Below are positions 27,395-35,897 of a stretch of DNA of 64,000 nt, in pieces. A program made the translations under genes and the position numbers. The notes beneath the pieces were generated by a model. That model searched no databases, had not been told where the DNA came from, and was given only the letters and a program-made list of their open reading frames with translations. Origin of the DNA: Planctomycetota bacterium (GTDB taxonomy: Bacteria; Planctomycetota; Phycisphaerae; UBA1845; PWPN01). The stretch is taken from contig JAKPHF010000077.1 in NCBI GenBank assembly GCA_029550525.1, positions 310,001 through 374,000 on the forward strand, given 5' to 3'. The number at the start of each line of letters is the position of its first letter. The first letter of the stretch is position 1.

Positions 27395-27691
27395 TCAAAA
27401 GCAGCTAGCCCCGAGCACGAGGAGGCTCAGGAGAGCCGGCACGCATATGAAAGCGCCGATGACGGCAGCGATGACGGCCGGCGTCTTGCGCTCATCGCGC
27501 ACCCAGCCGATGAGACCCAGGATGAGGGCGAGCGGGGCAGTGATCTGCACGATGCATCCTGCAAGGATGCTGCGGGGATCGCCTCAGCCACCGCCTGTGA
27601 CTATGAGCGCGCCAATCGCGGCGACGGTGATACCGGCGAAGATCAAAGCGGGCTTGCCGACCGAACTCAGGTTGGGTTTGGGCTGTTCCAT
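27395..27691 (-). CDS. predicted small membrane selenoprotein (Sec36)
   Basis: The ATG overlaps the selB stop as TGATG, so translation is coupled to selB. Residues 15-31 form one transmembrane helix ending GALIVTGGG, followed by TGA at 27586-27584. Reading through as Sec gives 98 residues with two more membrane-helix candidates (ITAPLALILGLIGWV and VIAAVIGAFICVPALLSLL) separated by RDERKT. The post-TGA codons are strongly GC-rich at third positions and clearly coding-like, and no ATG lies in the rest of the frame. A SECIS-like hairpin follows at the right distance. Function is unknown; Cys45 in LAGC could pair with Sec36. Normal annotation would stop at residue 35 or miss the gene. Confidence 0.72.
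27554..27570 (-). promoter_or_regulatory. SECIS-like hairpin of small selenoprotein 1
   Basis: 13 nt after the TGA. Perfect 7-bp stem GCATCCT/AGGATGC with loop TGC, loop starting 20 nt after UGA. The A-U pair here corresponds to G-U in the neighbouring hairpin, a change that keeps pairing. Confidence 0.68.
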
Positions 27692-29616
27692 CAACCGGCC
27701 TCCGGGTTTCGCAGGTAGCGGGTGTTGTCGCTGGCCCGCCGGGTAACGCCGATGCGGTCGAAGTAGTCCAACAATGGTATAGCGTACTTTCGACTCGTGT
27801 CCACCAGGTACTTGAAATCCACGCTCTCCAGCCGGCCGTTGGCTCGGATGTGAGTGACAATTCTCTCGCGGGCTTGCCGGATAGCGTCGCCGTGGAAAAC
27901 CAGGTTCCGGTCGATGCGGACCAACACCTTGTGTTCGAGAAGGATCTTGAGCAGTCGTTGAACGGCGGGCGGCTGAAGGCTCAGAGCCGCGGCGATCTCC
28001 GGAGGCTCGGGCGGATTGAAGAGTCGCGATTGGAAAAGCGCTTCGACGCGCTTCAGCAGGTCGGCGTCGCTGCCGGCGATGGTCGGGCGGTGGCCGGCCA
28101 GCGACAACCGCTGATCGGCCACGGTGATCCGGCCGGCGGCCGCCAGCCCGGCGATCACGCACTGCATGGCCGGTGCGGGCACAGCCCAGTTTTGCCGCAG
28201 GTCGTCCAGGCTCAGCCCCGGGCTTTCGGGCGACTCATGGTGATACGCGGCCACTCGGTCGAGCAACTCGTGACCGAGCCGATCAACGGTAGCACGATGC
28301 AGATACGTGTTTTCGGGTGCTCGTACGAGCGTGCCTTCGGCTACCAGGTCGTCGAGGATGGCCGCCGTGCGCTCGAACGGCACTTTGGCTTGCCGGGCGA
28401 TGCTTTCGCGATCGAGGAGCAGGCCGTCGTAACTGGCGGCACAGAACGCCACGAAGGTGCGGTCATCGGTCAGCGCGGCCCATCGTCGCTCGATCGCTTC
28501 CGCCAGGCCCGGGGCGTTGCGGTTCTGCCGCTTGTTGGACGTCTCTAATATGACACCACCGCCGATGGTCTGAGGCGGTGACAGTTCGCGCACGATGAAG
28601 CGGTCACGCGGTCCGGCGACGACAGGCTGTTCGAAGCGAAACTGCACGAACGCGGACTGACCGCCGGCCAGGCCCGCACCTTCGAGCATGTACACGCGGG
28701 CGAGCCTCTCGGATGTGCCGGTGTGGAACCGGACGGTGGCCCCGTGCTTGAGGAAGATCTTGTCACGGGCCAGCAGCTGCAGCCGGGCCGTGCACCAGGT
28801 GTGCGGCTCGAAGTAGCCGGGCACGGTGAGCGTGCAGCCGCGCTCGATGGACTTGTAATCCCAGTGCCGAATGTTGATTGCGGCACACTGGCCGGCCTTG
28901 ACGGTCTGGCTCTCCTGCCCGTAGGCCTGGATACCCTTGATCCGGCCGGTATACCCTTCCGGCAACAACACGATCTCATCATCCACGCGTGCCGAGCCCG
29001 ACAAGGGCACGCCCGCGATCACCGTGCCGTGGCCCCTGATGGAGAACGCCCGCTCGACGGGCAGGCGGAAGACGCCATCCACCGGCTTGGGTTGGATTGA
29101 ACCGATCAGATTGCGCAGTGCCTCGTATGCCTCGCCGAGACCTTCGCCGGTAACGTTCGAGACCGGAATGATGGGGGCGTGTTCAAGAAACGTGCCTTTC
29201 AGGAAATCGGCCAGGATCTGTTGGGCGACCTGTGCCTCTTCGGGCGAGACGCGGTCGATCTTGGTCAGCACGACGATCCCATGCTTCACGTCGAGAAGCG
29301 TGAGGATGTCCAGGTGCTCGCGCGTCTGCGGCATGGGGCCGTCGTCGGCAGCCACCACGAGCATGCAGGCGTCCATACCGGCAGCCCCGGCGACCATGGT
29401 GCGGATGAAATGCTCGTGGCCGGGCACGTCCACGATGCCGACTTCCAGGTCGCCGAGCCGGCACGGGGCGTATCCCAGTTCGATGGACATGCCGCGTTCT
29501 TTTTCTTCCTTCAGCCGGTCGGTTTCGCAGCCGGTGAGGCACTTGATGAACGCGGTCTTGCCGTGGTCGATGTGGCCGGCCGTGCCGAGCGTGATGTTGA
29601 TCTGGTTGCGAGCCAT
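27691..29616 (-). CDS. selB: selenocysteine-specific translation elongation factor SelB
   Basis: 641 residues. Delivers Sec-tRNA to the ribosome at SECIS-marked UGA codons. GTPase motifs: [28 protein letters not shown] and TKIDRV near the N-terminus. EF-Tu-like domains follow ([20 protein letters not shown]), and the C-terminal winged-helix repeats that bind SECIS RNA occupy about residues 390-641 ([38 protein letters not shown]), as in SelB. It lies 13 bp after selA and overlaps the start of a predicted selenoprotein by one base, so one operon is very likely. Confidence 0.96.
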   Translation of the reverse strand: MARNQINITLGTAGHIDHGKTAFIKCLTGCETDRLKEEKERGMSIELGYAPCRLGDLEVGIVDVPGHEHFIRTMVAGAAGMDACMLVVAADDGPMPQTREHLDILTLLDVKHGIVVLTKIDRVSPEEAQVAQQILADFLKGTFLEHAPIIPVSNVTGEGLGEAYEALRNLIGSIQPKPVDGVFRLPVERAFSIRGHGTVIAGVPLSGSARVDDEIVLLPEGYTGRIKGIQAYGQESQTVKAGQCAAINIRHWDYKSIERGCTLTVPGYFEPHTWCTARLQLLARDKIFLKHGATVRFHTGTSERLARVYMLEGAGLAGGQSAFVQFRFEQPVVAGPRDRFIVRELSPPQTIGGGVILETSNKRQNRNAPGLAEAIERRWAALTDDRTFVAFCAASYDGLLLDRESIARQAKVPFERTAAILDDLVAEGTLVRAPENTYLHRATVDRLGHELLDRVAAYHHESPESPGLSLDDLRQNWAVPAPAMQCVIAGLAAAGRITVADQRLSLAGHRPTIAGSDADLLKRVEALFQSRLFNPPEPPEIAAALSLQPPAVQRLLKILLEHKVLVRIDRNLVFHGDAIRQARERIVTHIRANGRLESVDFKYLVDTSRKYAIPLLDYFDRIGVTRRASDNTRYLRNPEAG

Positions 29617-29629
29617 GGAAGAATCGAGA

Positions 29630-31042
29630 TCACTTCTGCTTCAGTGCGTTTACCACCACGTCGATCAATACCGGCTCTTCGCCGGGCAGCACCGTGCGCG
29701 GGTCGAGCAGAACCCGGTCCTTGGCGATACGGGCAACTACCGCCGGCGTGCTCTCGCGGAGACGCCGGGCAAGTTCGTCCGCTCCGGCAGGGGGATCGAG
29801 GGCGACCAGTACGGTTGGCAGATCCTGCCCGGGTAGCGAGCCGCTGCCCATCTGCGAGAAGCCGTCGATAATCTCGATGCCGACATGAGGACACGCACTT
29901 CGCATTCCATTGGCGATCCGCTCCGCCTGCTCGCGAACCTCGGCCACGGTTCGCCGCATCAATGCCAGCGTCGGAATCTCGCGGAGTGCCACGTTTTCGT
30001 CCAAGAATTGCAGGAGTGTGCTTTCCAGCAGGCTCAGCGTGAGCTTATCGACACGCAGAGCACGAGCCAGCGGGTTCTTGCGGATGCGTTCAATCAGATC
30101 CTTCTTGCCGAGGATCAGGCCGCCCTGCGGCCCGCCGATCAACTTGTCCGTGCTCGACAGGACCAGATCCGCTCCGGCTTGAATCGAGTCCGGTAGCGTG
30201 GGTTCCTCGGGCCAACCCAGGCGGCGATAGTCCATTAGCGAGCCGGCCCCGACGTCATCGATGAGCGGCAGCCCTCTCGCGTGGGCGATCTCGACCAGTC
30301 TTTCGAGCGGTACCTCGGCCGTGAAGCCCTGGATGTGGTAGTTGCTCGGATGCACCCGGAGGATAGCGGCGGTGTTCTCCGTGATGGCTTGCTCGTAATC
30401 GCGTGCGTGGGTCTTGTTGGTGGTGCCCACCTCGACGAGTTTCGCCCCGCTCAAGGCCATGACTTCGGGCAATCGGAAGGAGCCGCCGATCTCCACCAGT
30501 TGGCCGCGTGAGACGATGACTTCACGGCCGTGGGCGATGGTGTTGAGCACGATCATGGTCGCGGCGGCGTTGTTGTTGACGACGGTCGCTGCTTCGGCAC
30601 ACGTGAGCTTGCGGATGAGCCATTCAATGCGGACATCCCGGCGGGAGCGTTTCCCGTCCTCAGGGTCGATCTGCAAGATCGAGTAGCCCGCGAGTTCCTG
30701 GACGAGACGCTGAAGGGCGACGGGGGGCAACACGGCTCGGCCCAGGCCCGTGTGCAGGATGATGCCGGTGGCGTTGATGGCCTTGCGGTAATACGGCCGC
30801 GCGGCTTCGCGGGCCAGCCGCTCGGCTCGTTTAGCGATCGTGCGGGTCAGTTCGTCGCGATCGGTCATGGCCGGAAGGGCGGAGGCGGCCAACTGCCGGC
30901 GGTAGTGCTGAACCGCCTCGCGGATCGCATCCGTGAGCAGGCGGTGCGGAATGCCATCCAGCCGTTCCCGGGCCGTCAGGTGTTGAAGTACCGCGTCCAC
31001 CGAAGGCAGGATCCCGAGCGGATTGTCCTGAGAAAGCGACAT
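29630..31042 (-). CDS. selA: L-seryl-tRNA(Sec) selenium transferase
   Basis: 470 residues, PLP enzyme that turns Ser-tRNA(Sec) into Sec-tRNA(Sec) using selenophosphate from SelD. The N-terminal domain begins [11 protein letters not shown] as usual. The PLP lysine is in [13 protein letters not shown], and [15 protein letters not shown] and [15 protein letters not shown] match the family. Length is normal. It is the first gene of the minus-strand operon selA, selB, two small selenoprotein genes, OYE. Confidence 0.97.
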   Translation of the reverse strand: MSLSQDNPLGILPSVDAVLQHLTARERLDGIPHRLLTDAIREAVQHYRRQLAASALPAMTDRDELTRTIAKRAERLAREAARPYYRKAINATGIILHTGLGRAVLPPVALQRLVQELAGYSILQIDPEDGKRSRRDVRIEWLIRKLTCAEAATVVNNNAAATMIVLNTIAHGREVIVSRGQLVEIGGSFRLPEVMALSGAKLVEVGTTNKTHARDYEQAITENTAAILRVHPSNYHIQGFTAEVPLERLVEIAHARGLPLIDDVGAGSLMDYRRLGWPEEPTLPDSIQAGADLVLSSTDKLIGGPQGGLILGKKDLIERIRKNPLARALRVDKLTLSLLESTLLQFLDENVALREIPTLALMRRTVAEVREQAERIANGMRSACPHVGIEIIDGFSQMGSGSLPGQDLPTVLVALDPPAGADELARRLRESTPAVVARIAKDRVLLDPRTVLPGEEPVLIDVVVNALKQK

Positions 31043-31151
31043 GGCACACCTCTGGGGAGAGCCCGATTCTCGGCCTCGTGGCCACCGGTGGCCAGTTTAC
31101 GTGCAACCTTTTCGGATTGCGAGGCGTCTGAATAGGTGAACATCAGAGTGT

Positions 31152-31164
31152 GGGTCATTGACCC
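31152..31164. promoter_or_regulatory. candidate operator in the selA/selenoprotein divergent region
   Basis: Perfect dyad GGGTCA-T-TGACCC. It overlaps the -35 box of the plus-strand promoter at 31158 and lies about 110 bp upstream of the selA ATG. A dimeric regulator bound here could control both directions. No regulator gene is adjacent; the nearest is the ArsR gene at 25195. Confidence 0.4.
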
Positions 31165-31186
31165 GCTCTCTCCCAACAAGTAGGAT
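31158..31186 (+). promoter_or_regulatory. sigma-70-type promoter for the secreted selenoprotein gene
   Basis: TTGACC (31158-31163), 17-nt spacer, TAGGAT (31181-31186), giving a leader of about 35 nt before ATG 31228, which has GGAGG 10 nt upstream. Confidence 0.5.
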
Positions 31187-31227
31187 ATTTCCAGGGTCGC
31201 AACTGCACTCCTGGAGGCGTCACGCTC

Positions 31228-32709
31228 ATGTCCAGCGCGGCTCGTGTGATCGTCGGGGTCATCGTGACGGTGTGGTTGGGGCGAGTTGATGCCGCGCAGG
31301 CGCAGGGCACCTTCTTCCTCAAGCCCTATTCACTTGGAAGAACATCGATCGAGGGGCTCGCTGAGCAGCAGGCTTGCTGGCTGTTCAAGGAGGACAAACC
31401 GGAAAATCTGCGCGTGCCGGCGGGGTTGACCGGCCGATTGTATTACTACACGGGCGAGGTCGCTGGTAGAAGCGTCGTCGCCGTCGTCAAGTCGGGTAAG
31501 ACGCGGGAACTCTACATCGACCTGGACGGCGACGGGGACCTGTCCGACGAAAAGCCCGTGACTGCCAAGCGGGTCCGTTCGAGTATTCGCTATGGCTGGT
31601 CCATGACATATCAGTTCGGCCCGCTGGCGTTTGCGGGGTCGGCCAGCCAGCCTGCAACCTCAGAGACCGTCTCGTCCGCAAGTCCCACTTCGTCCGATCA
31701 GGCAAGCTCCGCCGCGACCGCGGATGCGGCAGCCGACGACGATGAGGGCAGTGCTACCGAAGCGTCATCGGTTCCCCGCTTTTATGTCGAGCAACTCGAT
31801 CTGGACTACCTGATCGTTCGCCCGGCCGCCTGCCGCCGCGGAACCGTCCGAGTGGGGGATAGATCCTTTCCTGTTTATGTGACGGATGCCAATTACAACG
31901 GCCGTTACGACGACGTTCTCCAGTCTCCGCCGGACAGTGCCAATCGGATCGTGGCAGACCTGATCGCGCTCGACATCAACCGCAGCGGTGAAATCGAGTA
32001 CGACCCGTACGGTGTTTCGGAGCTCCAGCCTCTGACCCGGTTGATCCAGTTTGGCGGAAAATACTACTCGTTGCGGGTTGCGTCCGACGGCTCGTCGCTG
32101 ACGCTGGAGGAGGCCGAGCCCGTCATGGGCACGCTGAGTCTCGGCAAGCATGATGCCGACCTGGTCGTCCGCTCGGAGAACGGCGTCTTTCAGGTCACCA
32201 CCAAGCAGGGGCGCTGTGAGCTGCCGGCGGGGACGTATCGACTCCTGCACGTCCTATTGCGCGCCCGCGACGAAAAGAAAGCGGAATGGACGCTTCGAGG
32301 CAGAGCTCCGGAGAACAAGCCTGTCACGTTTCGCGTCGGGGAAGGCAAGATCACGACGCTCGGCGTGGGGCCTCCGCTCCAGGTCCGCACGGTTCAACGC
32401 ACGCACCGTACGCTCCTGTCGGGGCGGGTCGTGTCGTTCGGGGCGTCGTTCGTGGATGCGGCGGGCATCGAGTATGAGCCCGGGGCCGACCGGGGCATGA
32501 CCCGCAGTCCGGCGCCGTCGGTCAAGATTTACGATGAGTCGGACAAACTGCTGGTCGTTGGGCAATTCGAGTATGGTTGAGGCGGCGTCTGCGCGTACTC
32601 GTGGCGAGTACCAAGGTCGTTCAAGGGCAAGTATCGCATTGAGCTGACGCCGCAACTTGGGCCGTTCGAAGTCGAGAAGTCTCCCCGAGAGTGGCATCCG
32701 CTCGAATAG
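31228..32709 (+). CDS. predicted secreted selenoprotein (Sec451) with calcium-loop motifs
   Basis: A signal peptide (MSSAARVIVGVIVTVWLG, cleavage near AAQAQ) and GGAGG ribosome-binding site fix the start. The body has Asp-rich loops like EF-hands or dockerins at about 98-107 (DLDGDGDLSDE), 220-229 (DANYNGRYDD) and 249-259 (DINRSGEIEYD), and a Ser/Ala/Asp linker at 138-180. The conventional stop is TGA at 32578-32580. Read as Sec451 the frame continues 42 residues to TAG at 32707: GGVCAYSWRVP, then KGKYRIELTPQLGPFEVE, a convincing beta-strand continuation of the domain. A perfect SECIS-like hairpin follows the TGA. The U-GGV-C spacing suggests a redox pair. The gene diverges from selA. The protein family is not one I recognise. 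Confidence 0.75.
32595..32611 (+). promoter_or_regulatory. SECIS-like hairpin of the secreted selenoprotein
   Basis: 14 nt after the TGA. Perfect 7-bp stem GTACTCG/CGAGTAC with loop TGG; the loop begins 21 nt after UGA. Same geometry as the two minus-strand hairpins but unrelated stem sequence, as expected for independent SECIS elements. Confidence 0.68.
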
Positions 32710-32882
32710 CCGTGATCGTTGTTCCCTTCTTGGCATGTGCGATTCCTTAGCCCTCTTCGCCGCACACGCGTGGTGATGTACCATCTTGCGCGTCCTGGCA
32801 GGCACCTACCTGTGCCTCGAATGCCTCTCGTGAATGAGCGGTTTGCTTCGGTGTGGAAGATGCATCGTGCATAGGGGACAAC

Positions 32883-33686
32883 ATGAAACGGCTGGAGCAG
32901 GTCGGGTTGGAACATGTGCGAGCCGTGTACGCCGGTCCGGAATGTGATCTGTGGGAACTGATCATGGGGTCACAGATCCACGTGGGAGGGCTCGAGTCCT
33001 CGCGGGATCTGGCCAACCGGGCGGGCATCCAGCCGGGCAGCCGCGGCGTGGACCTGTGCTGTTGCAAAGGCACGGGCATGCTGTTTCTGTGCCGCTTCTG
33101 CGACGTGGCGAGCATGACCGGCGTCGATGCCACCGAGAAAATGGTCGAGGAAGGCCGGGCGAGAGTGCAGCGACAGGGCTTCGCCGATCGCATTCAGTTC
33201 GTGCACGCGGAGGCCACGCGAACCGGGCTGCCTGCGGGCGAGTTCGATTTCGTCTGGGGTGAAGATGCCTGGTGCTACGTGGATGACAAGGCGGCTCTGA
33301 TCGCCGAGGCGGTGCGCCTGGTCCGGCCGGGAGGCACGATCGCGTTCACCGACTGGGTCGAGGGGGGATCACCGCTGTCCGACGACGAGGCCCGTCGCTT
33401 CATGACGTTCATGAAGTTCCCGAGCTTCGCGACGGTGAACGATTATGCCCGCTTGCTCGAGCAGAACGGCTGCCGCGTCGACTGCGGGGTCGACACCGGC
33501 CGCTTCACCGCATGCGTCAATTTGTACATCTCGATGCTCGAACGCCAACTGACTTACGACGCGCTGGCCATCCTGGGTTTCGATCAGGCCATGATGGAAG
33601 CGGTTCTCGGCGAAATGACGTTTGCCCGCGACCTGGCCCACGAGGGCAAGCTGGCCCAGGCCCGGTTCGTGGCGGTCAAGCGATAG
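32883..33686 (+). CDS. SAM-dependent methyltransferase with Cys-rich motif I
   Basis: 267-residue class I methyltransferase. Motif I reads GVDLCCCKGTG at residues 55-65, where most relatives have DLGCGxG, and two further Cys follow in LFLCRFCDVA. TGVDATEKMVEEGRARV is motif II, FDFVWGEDAWCYVDD the post-I region and VRLVRPGGTIAFTDWVE the usual late block, closest in style to glycine, sarcosine or phosphoethanolamine methyltransferases. ATG 32883 has GGGGAC upstream. It is 45 bp before the first HgdB-like gene. The Cys cluster could bind a metal, metalloid or selenium species, but this is inference; the substrate is unknown. Confidence 0.82.
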   Translation: MKRLEQVGLEHVRAVYAGPECDLWELIMGSQIHVGGLESSRDLANRAGIQPGSRGVDLCCCKGTGMLFLCRFCDVASMTGVDATEKMVEEGRARVQRQGFADRIQFVHAEATRTGLPAGEFDFVWGEDAWCYVDDKAALIAEAVRLVRPGGTIAFTDWVEGGSPLSDDEARRFMTFMKFPSFATVNDYARLLEQNGCRVDCGVDTGRFTACVNLYISMLERQLTYDALAILGFDQAMMEAVLGEMTFARDLAHEGKLAQARFVAVKR

Positions 33687-33731
33687 TCTGCACCATTGAT
33701 TCCACACCTTTGATTCGAGCAGGAGCGAACC

Positions 33732-34982
33732 ATGACTGAGAAACACGAACAGCCGGGTTGTCAAGCGCATCCATGCGTGCGGACGGCCAGCGAGAACTGC
33801 ACGAACAGCGCTGCGACGACGGCGAAGGCGGACGACCCGCTGGGCTGGTTCAACAAGATCATGTCGCACTGTCTCGAATACGCCCGCACGGCCAAGGAGC
33901 ACGGGCATCCCATCGTTGGCATCATGTGCGAGTTCACGCCCCGCGAACTGATCATGGCCGCCGGGGCGGTGCCGGTTTGCCTCTGCGGTGGTTCGGCTGA
34001 GACTATTCCCGCGGCGGAACGCGACCTGCCCGCGAACCTGTGTCCGCTGATCAAATCGACATACGGCTACCACGTGCTGAAAAGCAATCCGTTTCTGGAG
34101 ATGGCGGACCTGGTCGTGGCCGAAACCACTTGCGACGGCAAGAAAAAGATGTTTGAACTGATGGGTGCGTCCCGCCCCATGCACGTGCTGCAGTTGCCGC
34201 ACCACGTGGAGCTCGAAGAGTCGCGCCGCCTGTGGGAGAAGGAATTACATCGTCTCAAGGGCGAGTTGGAGCGGCGATTCGAGGTGGTCATCACACCCGA
34301 TCTGGTCCGCAAGTCGATTGCCGTCATGAATCGCGAGCGGAGTTATCGCCGCCGGCTGGCCGAGCTCATGCAGGCGGATAACCCGCCGATCACCGGGCGA
34401 CAGTTGGTCAGCATGCGCTGCGGGATCTGCGGTATCAAAGGCGGCTTCCGGCAGTACGAGCGTGTGCTCGAATGGGCGGCCACGCATTCCGAGAACGATT
34501 ACTCCCAGCGAACCCGCGTGCTCCTGACCGGCGTGCCGACGGCCTTCGGTGCCGAACGGGTCATCGACATCATCGAGCAGCAGGGCGGGCTGGTGGTGTG
34601 CATGGAGAATTGCACGGGCGTCAAGCCGGTTTTGGACGACGTGCCCGAGGATGCTCCCGACCCGATCGCCGCTCTGGCCGACAAGTACTTCCACCTGCCT
34701 TGCTCGGTCATGACGCCCAACCATCGACGGAAGGAGGTTTTGCGCGATCTCGTGCGGCAATATCGACCGCATTGCGTGATCGACCTCATCTGGCAGGCGT
34801 GCCTGACCTATGACGTCGAAGCGTGCAGCGTGCGGCGATTCGTCGAGGAGGAACTGCATTTGCCGTATCTGCGGATCGAGACCGACTACAGTCCGGGCGA
34901 CTCGGCTCGGATCGCGGTTCGCGTCGAGGCGCTGTTCGAGATGGCCCGCGGCCGCGGTGGGAAGGCCGGATGTTCGGCGTGA
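33732..34982 (+). CDS. 2-hydroxyacyl-CoA dehydratase/HgdB-family iron-sulfur protein, first of three
   Basis: 416 residues of the HgdB/BcrC/YjiM family, whose members carry [4Fe-4S] or double-cubane clusters and are driven by an ATP-dependent activase. Family cysteines are in GIMCEFTPRELIMAAG, NLCPLIKSTYGY and AETTCDGKKKMFE, and QACLTYDVEA lies near the C-terminus. The extra motifs VCLCGG and MRCGICGIKGG add possible ligands. The first 30 residues are Cys-rich (GCQAHPC, ENC). It overlaps the next gene by 13 nt. No acyl-CoA substrate genes are nearby, so it is more likely a double-cubane-type reductase than a dehydratase; that is inference. Confidence 0.85.
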   Translation: MTEKHEQPGCQAHPCVRTASENCTNSAATTAKADDPLGWFNKIMSHCLEYARTAKEHGHPIVGIMCEFTPRELIMAAGAVPVCLCGGSAETIPAAERDLPANLCPLIKSTYGYHVLKSNPFLEMADLVVAETTCDGKKKMFELMGASRPMHVLQLPHHVELEESRRLWEKELHRLKGELERRFEVVITPDLVRKSIAVMNRERSYRRRLAELMQADNPPITGRQLVSMRCGICGIKGGFRQYERVLEWAATHSENDYSQRTRVLLTGVPTAFGAERVIDIIEQQGGLVVCMENCTGVKPVLDDVPEDAPDPIAALADKYFHLPCSVMTPNHRRKEVLRDLVRQYRPHCVIDLIWQACLTYDVEACSVRRFVEEELHLPYLRIETDYSPGDSARIAVRVEALFEMARGRGGKAGCSA

Positions 34983-35893
34983 TCCAGACGTGCCCATGCG
35001 TGCCCGTCGAGTGGATCGAGGCGCACGGCGTGCAGGCGTCCCGGCGAATACCGGCCGTGACCACCGGTTCGAGCGGACTGCCCGAAGCGGGCGTGTGTCC
35101 GTTTGCCAGGGCGTTCACCGAGCATGTGCTGGCCGCCGGTGACGGGATAATAGCGATCTTCACGACACGCTGCGATCAGATGCGGCGTATGTATGACGCG
35201 GTGGTCTCGCGCGGACGCTCGGCGTTTCTGCTCAACGTGCCGGCGACCTGGCAGACCGCGACGGCTGAGCAGATGTTCGCCGCGGAGTTGGAGCGGCTGG
35301 GACGCCATCTCCAGACGGTGGGGAGCCATGCGCTCGATCGAGAGCGGTTGCTCGCCGCCTGTGACCGCGCCGCAGTGCAAGGCTTGTCGTGCGCCGATGA
35401 TGCAAGCGGCCGGGTCCGGCTCGCAGTGACCGGCGGACCTTTGCCGACGGAGTCCGGGTTCGAGGACTTGGTGAACGCGACCGGGGCCCGCTTGGTGCTG
35501 GATTGCACCGAGTGCAGCACGCGCATGCGACGGGGGGAAATCGACCGTGATCGGCTGATGGAGGCGCCGGCTCACGAACTGGCGCGGGCCTACCTGGCGA
35601 TGCCAGTGATTCATCAGCGGCCTAACCATCGATTCTTCGCGTGGCTCGAGCGCGAGCTGACGGAGGCTCGCGTGCAAGGGCTGATCGTCCGCCGATACGT
35701 GTGGTGCGACGTTTGGCACGCGGAGGTCCGGCGGATCGCCGACGAGGCCGGCGTTCCCGTGCTGGATCTACAGGTGAACGGAGACGATGACGCAGCCGAG
35801 CCTCGGACGGCCACGCGGATCGGCGGGTTCGTCGAGATGCTGCAACGGGCTGCATCGTCGCCGAAGTGGTCTTCGACGTGTGAGTGCGGTTGA
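34970..35893 (+). CDS. HgdB-family iron-sulfur protein, second of three
   Basis: 307 residues starting at ATG 34970 inside the end of the previous gene, a typical translational overlap; a longer upstream start would give Arg-rich nonsense. Cysteines at family positions: TCPCVPVEW, GVCPFARAFTEHVL, FTTRCDQMRRMYD, LDCTECSTRMRRGE and RRYVWCDVWHAEVRRI. PATWQTATAEQMFAAELERLGRHL is typical of the HgdB middle region. It presumably forms a heteromeric complex with its neighbours. Confidence 0.8.
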   Translation: MFGVIQTCPCVPVEWIEAHGVQASRRIPAVTTGSSGLPEAGVCPFARAFTEHVLAAGDGIIAIFTTRCDQMRRMYDAVVSRGRSAFLLNVPATWQTATAEQMFAAELERLGRHLQTVGSHALDRERLLAACDRAAVQGLSCADDASGRVRLAVTGGPLPTESGFEDLVNATGARLVLDCTECSTRMRRGEIDRDRLMEAPAHELARAYLAMPVIHQRPNHRFFAWLERELTEARVQGLIVRRYVWCDVWHAEVRRIADEAGVPVLDLQVNGDDDAAEPRTATRIGGFVEMLQRAASSPKWSSTCECG

Positions 35894-35897
35894 TCGA

